Both the position numbers and the translations under genes were made by a program. Shown piece by piece: positions 55,885 through 64,000 of a stretch of DNA of 64,000 nucleotides (position 1 is the first letter of the stretch; every line of letters starts with the position of its first letter). Where the stretch lies: the NCBI GenBank assembly GCA_947685225.1, contig CANTUV010000037.1:30523001-30587000 (forward strand), read 5' to 3'. The DNA comes from Garcia nutans. Its lineage: Eukaryota > Streptophyta > Magnoliopsida > Malpighiales > Euphorbiaceae. Below the pieces are notes generated by a model. The model was not told the origin of the DNA, did not search any database, and worked only from the letters and a program-made list of their open reading frames with translations.

Positions 55885-57893
55885 TATAACCGCGCACGCG
55901 TAAGTAATATCTCGATCGAAGCCGTTAAGAAAGTACTGCCGGTAGGATGGCATGCCAAACCCCCATTCCAGACCGGTTTTACCCATTTACCGAGTAGAGC
56001 ATATATAACATTTCATAGCATTCCTCAAAAGATCACAAATTGACCAAATGAATAGTGTCGCGGCACGAAAAATCAGCAACGCAAATGGCATGACCATATG
56101 AATAGTAAAATCTGGGTTTTCATCAAAATTTCAGTCCACTTCAGTCATGCACTTGACCAAGTAAATGATCTTATTTTTGGCTGAAATTTTACAAAAAAAC
56201 TTATTTCATATGTTGACTAATTACACGTAAAATTTCGTTGAAAAATTCATTCATTTGCTACCTCAAACAACTGCCACAAAAAGATCCAGAAAGCTGTCAT
56301 TTTGGGACCATTTCGGCCCAAACATATGAAATACATGGAATAGTTTATTTTTCTTTTTCAAATCAATATGAAGTCTTCTTTAATGATAAAGTGAAGATTC
56401 AAACACTTTCCTTTGACAACTTTTGCATGTTTAACTTAAATCAACTAATTAAAGTTCATCAACATAAAAAATTCCATAAACCAAAGTTTATAAGAAAAAT
56501 AAAATTTCTTTTATGGTAAAGTATTTTTCCAAGGTAAAGTACCAAACCTTATTATTTTACTTCCCCTTTTGCTTTTCCTCCTTCTCCTTCCTTAATCTTT
56601 GTTTTTCCTTCAACAAATTCAAGAACACACCCTTAAACATAAACCTTAACAATTTAGAATAATAAGCTATCCTCCATTTCTTTTCAAACGAAACCCTAAT
56701 CTAACCTTATTAAACCTTAGAAACATTGATTCTTTCATTTAATTGATTAATATCATAACTACTTGAAATTTTCCCAAATCCACCATAAGAACCCTAATCT
56801 TCAATCTCCCAATAGTTATATAAATACCTAAAATTGAATTCTACATACTTGAAAACCTTAAAACTTACCTTGAAAATCAAACTTGACAAAACTTGGAAAT
56901 CTTTTGATATTTTCCAATGGTGGCCGAATTTTGAAAGTGGAAGAGAGAGAGTTTGTTGTTCATATCATGATATATATATATATAAGGGAAATGATGGTCA
57001 CCTTTGGAAGAATGAATGGTTTAAAGCCAAATGTTCACACTTTTCTCTTTCTTCTTTATTATAACTTTTAAATGGCTAATTTTCATTAGCCCAATTGTCT
57101 CTTCCTTTTATTTATTTAAAAACCCAAGCCCTTAAACTTTCTTTTAATTATATTTTGGCCCCTCCACCATCTTGTGTTGCAATTTCTATGGTCTAAGATG
57201 TGAAAAGATCAAAATACCCTCTAGCGATTATTTGTTCGTAACTTTTAACCCGTACAATTCCACGAGGCAAACTACGTATAGTTTTGATCCTCTCGACCTC
57301 TACTTTCTATTTTTAAGGTCTATTTTAGGTTTCCAAGTCATTTTGAAAAATTACCAATAAACCCTCGACATTTTGCAAAATTCCCTTTAGGTCCTTTCTT
57401 TGCTCGGGTGTTGCCCGGGCCCCGATTCTATTGACGATCATTTCATATTTACCCCCTTAACGTCCTCTACTCACTCTTGTGTTTATTTCCTACTTCGGAT
57501 TCATATATAATGACCAAAATGTCCCTAGTCAAAATCCCCTATATCTTCCAAACAGTGCGTTTTCTGGAAAAACCGTTACGCGTCGTTGTGATCCAATTTT
57601 TCTCTATTTTCCATTTTTGGAATCTATTATGTGCACTATTAAGAACATCCAGTACGACTTTTGAAAATTACAGTCACCTCCCCAAAACTTTTGAAAATTA
57701 TATTCACCTCCCCAAAACTTTTGGAAATTACTCTTAGGTCCTTAGCCTTTCAAAAAATTACATTTAGGTCCCGTTGACTTCACGGGCCTCCTTTGCACAC
57801 CGATTTTATTTTTGACTAGCTCGAGCCTCTATTTGACCACTTATTTATGTCCTTCTTGCCTAATACTCGACTACCTAACTTTGGGATGTGACA
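55885..57893 (-). repeat. LTR F: partial LTR of a different gypsy family, inserted in Gypsy D
   Basis: In its own sense it begins TGTCACATCCC at 57893, exactly where the Gypsy D integrase frame stops being family-like (after ATWESEQVMRDL). Inside, U3-like text ('ggacctaa', 'aaaatg.ccct') leads to a TATA-rich stretch near 56970, a pyrimidine-rich leader and a GGCCACC motif near 56925, as in other LTRs here. Short 30-bp tandem units occur at 57661-57730. The left end is cut by Gypsy C, so its true 3' end is unknown. Confidence 0.6.
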
Positions 57894-59812
57894 GATCTCG
57901 CATCACTTGCTCACTTTCCCAAGTTGCCTCTTCCTTAGCATGATTCTTCCAAAGAACCTTCACAAATGGTACTTTTTTATTTCTCAACTCCTTCGCTTCA
58001 TGTGCCAAAATAGCCACCGATTTTTCCTCAAAAGTCAGATCTGAACTCACCTCAATGGATTCCACTGATAGAATGTGAGATGGGTCTAACCTGTACCTTC
58101 GTAGCATAGAAACATGAAAGACATTATGAATTCTATCCAAATCAGGCGGCAAAGTGAGTCTATAGGCCACTGGTCCAACTCTTTCCAGTATCCCATAAGG
58201 TCCAATGAAGCGAGGACTCAACTTCCCTTTGCGGCCAAATCTCAAAATTCTCTTCCAATGAGACACTTTCAGAAAAACTTTATCTCCGATACTGAACTCG
58301 ATGTCTCTCCTCTTCAAATCTAAATAGGATTTTTGTCGATCTGAAGCTGCTTTCAAATGCTCCCAAATTATCTTCACTTTCTCTTCTGTTTCTTTAATCA
58401 AATCAGGACCAACCAACTTACCTTCTCCAACTTCATCCTAACATAGAGGCGTCCTGCATTTTCTACCATACAATGCCTCATAAGGTATCATTCTAATACT
58501 AGACTGATGACTGTTATTATAAGAAAATTCCATCAATGGTAAGAATCTGTCCCAACTTCCAGAGAAATCAATGACACAGCTCCTCAACATATCCTCCAAT
58601 ATCTGTATCATTATCTCTGACTGCCTATCTGTCTGCGGATGGAAAGTAGTGCTAAAATGCACCCGAGAACCCAAAGCATTTTGCAAACTCTTCCAAAATC
58701 TCAAAGTAAACCGGGGATCTTGATCAGATACCAAAGAAATTGGGACTCTGTGCAACTTTACTATCTCACTGATATACAGCTCAGCCAACTTCTCAAGAGA
58801 ATAGTCCATCCGAACTGGAAGAAAATGAGCTATCTTCGTCAACCGATCAACAATCACCCAGATGGCATCATTCTTCTTCTGAGTCAACGGTAAACCAGTC
58901 ACAAAATCCATCGTTACTGGCTCCCATTTCTATTCTGGCACTGTTAAAGGTTGGAGCAACCCCGAAGGAACTTGGTGCTCGGCCTTCAATTTCTGACAAG
59001 TGAGACATTTGGATACAAACTCTGCTATGTCCCTCTTCATACCTGACCACCAATAATGTTGCTTCAAATCATGATACATCTTAGTACACTCAGGGTGCAT
59101 AGCAAAAATCGACTGATGTGCTTCCTCCAAAATAATCTTTTGCAATCTTACATCACTAGAAATACACAATCTGTTCTTGTACCATAAACTACCATCACTT
59201 TTAACAAGAAAATCTCGGCTCTCCCCCTTCTGGCAATCCGAAATAATCTTCTGAATTCTTTTATCTGCCAATTGAGCCTTCTTTATCTGATCCAACAATA
59301 CCGGTCTCAATTGCAACTGAGCCAATAAAGCACCATCATCACATGATTCAAAACTAGCATGCAATGCTCTCAACTCAACAAGCAACGAGAGCGAATAAGC
59401 AGTCAAACCTGTTAAAGACTTCTGACTCAAGGCATCGGCAACTACATTTGCCTTACCAGGATGATAATCAATCAAACAGTCATACTTTGATCAACTCCAA
59501 CCACCGTCTCTGCCGAAGATTCAACTCTCTCTGAACACCCAAGTATTTCAAACTCTTGTGATCCATATAGATGAAACACTTCTCCCTATACAAGTAATGT
59601 CGCTAAATCTTCAAAGCAAACACTATGGCTGCCAATTTCAAATCATGTGTTGGATAATTCAACTCATGCGGCTTCATTTGCCGAGAAGCATAAGCTATGA
59701 CTCTACCCTCTTGCATCAAAACACAACCTAAACCACCATGTGAAGCATCACTGTAAATCACATATGGTTTATCTTCCACAGGCAAGGTAAGAAAAGGAGC
59801 TTGAGTCAACAT
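57894..59812 (-). pseudogene. RNase H-integrase part of Gypsy D pol
   Basis: RNase H (YSDASHGGLGC) is followed by a TAG replacing Trp in ALKIWRHYL. The integrase zinc domain (HPECTKMYHDL, CLTCQKLKAEH), the core (MDFVTGLP, SDQDPRF, QSEIMIQILEDML) and the C-terminal domain (LKRRDIEFSIGDKVFLKVS) follow. A chromodomain-like tail (VPFVKVLWKNHAKEEATWE) closes it. Other TAG codons replace Trp after TVPE (58930) and after RTPLC (58438). There is a frame change near 59475. Confidence 0.88.
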
Positions 59813-59926
59813 CTCCTTTAACTACTCAAAGCTTGCTTGACACTGATCTGTCCATACAAATCTAACTCCCTTTCGAAGTAATCTGGTGAGTGGAGTAGCT
59901 ATCAAAGAAAGACCTTTCACAAACCA

Positions 59927-61243
59927 TCAGTAATAGCCTGCCAAACCTAGAAAACTTCTGACTTCAGTCACAGTCTTCGGTGGACTCCAATTCAAAATAG
60001 CCTCAACTTTACTCGGATCAACTCTTATACCATCTGCTGAAACTACATGACCCAGAAAAGTCACTTGATCAAGCCAAAACTCATACTTAGCCAGCTTAGC
60101 ATACAACTGCTTCTCTCTTAAAGTCTGCAATACAATCCGCAGATGCTTATCATGGTCCTCCTCATTATGCGAATACACCAAAATATCATTGATAAAGACC
60201 ACCACAAATTGATCTAAATAGGGTGTAAACATCTTGTTCATCAAATCCATGAAAGCTGCTGGTCCATTCGTCAACCCAAAAGCTGTCTTGGGAACATCTT
60301 TCTCTCTGATTCTCAACTGATGGTACCCTGATCTCAGATCAATCTTAGAGAAAACTGCTGCTCCTTTCAACTGATCAAAGAGATCATCAATTCGAGGCAA
60401 ATGATACTTATTCTTGATGGTCACCTTATTCAACTGCCGGTAATCAATACACAATCTTAAGGTACCATCTTTCTTCTTCACAAACAAAACAGGAGCTCCC
60501 CATGGAGAAACACTAGGGCGAACAAACCCTTTATCCAGCAACTTCTGCAACTGCACCTTCAAATCTCTCAACTCAGCAGTTGTCATTCGATAAGGAGTAA
60601 TAGAGATGGGAGTGGTACCAGGCAACAAATCGATACCAAACTCAACCTCTCTCTCAGTGGGTATCCCTGGCAACTCCTCAGGAAAAACATCTGGGAAATC
60701 CGTAACTGTGGGTATACTATCAAGTTGAGAATCCACTACTCTAGTATCTACAACATGAGCAATATAAGCATCACACCCTTTGCGAATCATCCTCCTAGTT
60801 GTAACAGCTGAAACAAACATAGATGCAAGTCGTCTCTGTTCACTATATATCATCACACTTCTACCATCACTGGTTCTCAGGGTAACACACTTATTTTGAC
60901 AGTCTACCACAGCCCAATGCTTAAATAACCAATCCATGCCTAAGATCAAATCATACTCCTTGAAAGACATCTCAATCAGGACACTAAGAAACTCCTCATC
61001 CTGAACAACAACTGGACTATCTCGGTGCACCTTACTCACCATAATACTATGCCCTAAAGGATTTTTCACCAAAATATCAAATCCTAGGGACTCAAAATGC
61101 AATTCAAACATAGGCAAGATAGATGCACTTATGTATGAATGAGTAGATCCTGGATCAATTAGAGTAAGAACTGAAATGCCAAATAAAGAAAATGTACCCG
61201 CAATGACGGCCGAAGCATTCGGCTACCTCTGCATCACATACAC
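59927..61243 (-). pseudogene. Protease-RT part of Gypsy D pol
   Basis: It begins VYVMQR at the Gypsy E junction, then a TAG where Gypsy B has Gln. Protease LIDPGSTHSYISAS and RT (TPISITPYRM, CIDYRQLNKVTIKNKYHLPR, VVVFINDILVYS) follow. The catalytic FIDD reads FIND (Asp to Asn), and a short segment (RTRYGHYEFLVMP) is missing before FGLTN. A TGA replaces Arg after GLAGYY (about 59927). Confidence 0.88.
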
Positions 61244-62139
61244 TGTAATATCCTCATATATGCCCTAAAAGTCTTGGTTATATTGTGGTTGTTGTTGTTG
61301 TCATTATAATTGGATTGAATGTGTGTGTTGTGATAAGAAAAAGAAATGAGAAAAGAAAAATATAAGTGTTTTGGGAAAGAATTTAGGGTTTAGAGACAAG
61401 TTTATATGTTGTGTATATGGTGATATATATAACATATACATTGGTCAAAAGAGTTGGTCAAGGCAAGAGGAGATATTTTTAGGGCATGTGAAATTACCAA
61501 AATGGGCAAGAGATAACAAAGAGAATTAAGATGTGTTTGAGGGTCTTTTGGTAATTTTCTTTTGGATGAGTATTTAATGAGTGTTGACTTTGTGATTTCA
61601 TCATAATCTTCTCTTCTTCTTCAAGAGGTGGCCGGCTCTCCATTAACAAAAGGGAAAGAGAGGTGTTCTTGATGCTAGAAGCAAATTGAAGAAGGAATTG
61701 AGAGACTTGGGGAAAGAGTTGTGGAATTTCTTCATATAAGGTAAGAAATTTCTTGATTTCCTTGGTTAATTCTGAATTTATGATTAAGATGATTTGTGAT
61801 TTGTTAAGGTGATGATTTGGTGTGTTGATATGTGTTTGCAAGTGTTAGATTTGATTTAACTTTTAAAAGATGGAATTGATGTTGGTTTGGTTGTGAATAT
61901 GGTAAGATAGGTGGATTTTGATAGTGAAAGTTTAAGAGTAAAGTTGGTTTTAAGATTTGGAATTGGTGAATGATTTAATGTTTGGTTAATGTGAATATTG
62001 TGTTAAATGTGCAAAATAAGTGTAAATGATGTTGATTAGGTCCATTTGAATGAGGTTATGTTGTGTGTATTGTGTTTTAAGTTAACCAAAAGAAATTGGC
62101 TACATTTAGGGTTTTTGTATGAGAGAGACGTTGTGTGGG

Positions 62140-62371
62140 ACGGTCGCTATTGTTCAGGAGCGGTCGTGATTATTGTGATGTGCGGTCGCGGCTTAGGTCG
62201 GGCTTCTGGCCGCGAAATCTACTGTGATAAAGTGTTATATTTTGATTGTGTAGGGCGGTCGCGACATGGCTTGGTGCGACCGTTAGAAATGTTCTGTTCA
62301 TCTTATTGGAAGCAATCTAATCCTGCAATAAGATTTTCAAATACATGTTAAATAGATTATTTGTCTAACAT
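62140..62371 (-). repeat. Inverted fragment of a Copia A-type LTR inside the Gypsy E LTR
   Basis: Read on the minus strand, it opens TGTTAGACAAAT, the exact 5' terminus of the Copia A LTR (8823). AATCTATTTAAC, TTGCAGGATTAG, GAACAGAACATTT, CGGTCGCACC, TCGCGACCGCCC, ATCACAGTAG and the ATAGCGACCGTCC region follow in the same order as 8823-9070. One gap of roughly 35-40 bp lies near the terminus. Confidence 0.88.
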
Positions 62372-63130
62372 CATGGTTGAGATTAAACAATATTATGTTA
62401 TGCATTGTGAATGATAATGTGTTACATGGATAATGTACTTTGAAATACTATATCAATGATGCTATATGCATAAGATGAATTAAGATGAGAAATGTGATGC
62501 AAAGCCATTGTGATTGGCTATGATGATGCAATTGAAAGAAATAAGGCATGTTTGCTTAATTGTTGATGAGAATTGAGAATGGAAATGATAATTGATATGT
62601 AAATGAATTGTGTGGCTAATGTGTTATTCCATTTTCAGAGTATGTTATTGGTGGCATGCCTAATGATAGTAACAATCTCTTGAAGTTAGGTTGGATTGAA
62701 TCCTTGAAGCCTAATTGAGATGTTACAACCCTTGAAGCTAGGTTGGGTTAGTTCTTGAAGCCAAGTTGGGTAGAAGCTTAGCATGCTTTGCTCCCCTTGA
62801 AGCTTGGTTGAACTTAATCTTTGAAGCCTAGTTGGGTATATGATATTGATAAATGTGATGATAGAACCAAAACATTAACTCTGAAAATTGAATGGCATAT
62901 TAGTGTGTCTTGGGCCCATGCTTGTCTATGGTAAATGTGAGTCATGAATGATGATTGTATTTGCTTTGTGTTGATGATTAAATGAATATTCATGAGGTAT
63001 ATGATAAGATATTGAGATGTGATATGTAATGTGGAAGTATATTGTTAGTTTTGCATATATGATGTTACATATATATATTGGATTGAGAAAGTACATTGCA
63101 TTGCACTAAGTCATAGCATGATTTATCTTA

Positions 63131-63168
63131 CTAAGCCGTTGGCTTAGCGCGATAGTGTTTAATCGCGC
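63131..63168 (+). other. Twin hairpin in the Gypsy E LTR
   Basis: CTAAGCC-gtt-GGCTTAG is followed by GCGCGAT...ATCGCGC (8-nt loop), then CAGGTGATAG. It lies about 440 bp before the LTR end. Confidence 0.8.
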
Positions 63169-63611
63169 AGGTGATAGAACTGCTAGAGTTGATCCCGAGA
63201 GCTCTTCGAGACCGACTGAGAGTAGACAGTGAAGAGTTGATTTTGGAGTCTTAAAGATCAAAGAAAACTTGCCAATCATGTATAACTCTTTTATATTTTG
63301 TAAAGTATTGATTAAATGTACATATATGTATATTTGTAAATATGGAACTAAGTGTTTTTAAATATGTAAATATTTTATGACTTCCGCTGTGTAATAACTA
63401 TAAGTAGGTATATATATATATATATCTAAGGTGTTTTAATTTAAGAGTAAATGATCTACTTTTCTATATTATATGATGATAATAGAATGGTAACTATTCA
63501 AATGTTTTGAATGTTGAAGAAAACCGTAACATCCCTATGTTTGGTGCACTTATGCTACATTATTGTGGTGGTAGTGTGTGTGCATTGGATGTGGGGGTGT
63601 TACAATTGTTT

Positions 63612-63623
63612 TGGTATCAGAGC
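63612..63623 (+). other. Primer binding site of Gypsy E
   Basis: TGGTATCAGAGC begins seven bases after the LTR, a full match to the initiator-Met site. Confidence 0.93.
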
Positions 63624-63774
63624 CTAGGTTTGAGATTCTCAACCTAGGTAATATGTTATAAAAAGACTATTTTGAATTAAAAAGTGAGTTTTTGAAATAA
63701 AATACATGTTTGGGATTGGCAATCTTTGATCTTTAATAAGGTGTGTCCTGTTGTGTTTGCAGTGTTAGGTGTTG

Positions 63775-64000
63775 ATGGATCCTCATTTGAGACAGTCAGT
63801 TGAGGGCAGTGAGGAGAGTGTTGCTCCTGATGAGGGAGTTAGGGTTGATAGTGTTGAGGAGGCACCTGCTTCGGTGTCGGGTAGACCAGTAGGTGATGAG
63901 ATTCCACCAGCTTGGTTTGTGCATATGATGGAGACTTTCAGGCAAGCTCCAGTACAACCAGTGCCACCACCCCCTCAGCCTTCAGTACCAGTGAGGCACT
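63775..64000 (+). CDS. gag: Gag N-terminus of Gypsy E (75 codons, runs off the window)
   Basis: It opens MDPHLRQSVEGS and is open to the window edge. It matches the start of Gypsy B gag (MDSHSRQSVEGS) through EEAPASVSGR to a Pro-rich run, so it is the same family on the opposite strand. No lesion is visible in the part present. Confidence 0.9.
   Translation, partial: MDPHLRQSVEGSEESVAPDEGVRVDSVEEAPASVSGRPVGDEIPPAWFVHMMETFRQAPVQPVPPPPQPSVPVRH

Larger units (their letters stand above)
57894..61243 (-). mobile_element. Gypsy D: decayed chromovirus pol, interrupted on both sides
   Basis: The sequence runs from protease (right) to integrase C-terminus (left). LTR F cuts it on the left and Gypsy E on the right, so both LTRs and gag are outside or beyond these insertions. 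Protein similarity to Gypsy B is high throughout, and it still has the integrase that Gypsy B lost. Confidence 0.9.
61244..63604 (+). repeat. 5' LTR of Gypsy E (2,361 bp)
   Basis: It starts TGTAATATCC and ends GGGGGTGTTACA. It contains a GTGGCCGGCTC motif (about 61629), a cassette homologous in reverse to the Copia A LTR (about 62140-62371), 'cttgaagc' array units (about 62675-62840) and the twin hairpin (63131-63168). Confidence 0.92.
61244..64000 (+). mobile_element. Gypsy E: 5' end of a plus-strand chromovirus inserted in Gypsy D
   Basis: A complete 5' LTR, full PBS and the start of an open gag are present; the rest is beyond the window. It interrupts the minus-strand Gypsy D at a VYVMQR codon run, with expected duplication TACAC (61239-61243). 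Confidence 0.92.

Overview
The window is nuclear DNA of a flowering plant, most likely a eudicot. Nearly all of it is LTR retrotransposons with plant-type primer binding sites (TGGTATCAGAGC, initiator Met tRNA), long AT-rich LTRs and nested insertions. The only ordinary gene is a decayed serine carboxypeptidase-like (SCPL) gene with plant-style introns. I saw no bacterial-type gene, CRISPR array, tRNA or rRNA.

Left stack (1-23283). A young SIRE/Maximus-type Ty1-copia element (Copia A, 1-10255) has apparently identical LTRs and intact gag, pol and third ORFs. It sits inside an older Ty1-copia element (Copia C, 10256-12983). Copia C sits inside the integrase gene of a minus-strand chromovirus (Gypsy A, 12984-22897). 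Gypsy A sits inside the transposase of a hAT DNA transposon (22898-23283). A 3.06-kb solo LTR (S1, 19567-22623, duplication AATCT) interrupts Gypsy A's own LTR.

Middle (23284-41169). Solo LTR S2 (23352-28661, duplication TAGTA) contains the oppositely oriented solo LTR S3 (24214-26825, duplication AGAAT). AT-rich intergenic DNA with a hAT-like MITE follows. Next comes the minus-strand SCPL pseudogene (31887-40087). Its first intron holds a recent RE1-type copia element, Copia B (35169-39679), with two identical 143-bp LTRs and duplication ACACT.

Right stack (41170-64000). Gypsy B (41170-49925, minus) keeps a 1,029-codon gag-protease-RT-RNase H ORF, but its integrase is deleted and its two LTRs do not match. 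Gypsy C (50525-55879, minus) is badly decayed and abuts a reverse LTR of another family (LTR F, 55885-57893). LTR F ends inside the integrase of Gypsy D (57894-61243, minus). Gypsy D is also interrupted by the plus-strand Gypsy E (61244 onward), whose gag runs off the window.

The best leads concern LTR architecture. Seven LTRs of the TGTAATATCC/GGTGTTACA family share a twin hairpin, with paired changes between copies. Each LTR has a CpG-dense cassette at a similar place but with different motifs. In Gypsy E that cassette is an inverted piece of a Copia A-type LTR, including its exact terminus. Copia A itself repeats its CpG-rich promoter-like arrangement in front of its third ORF.
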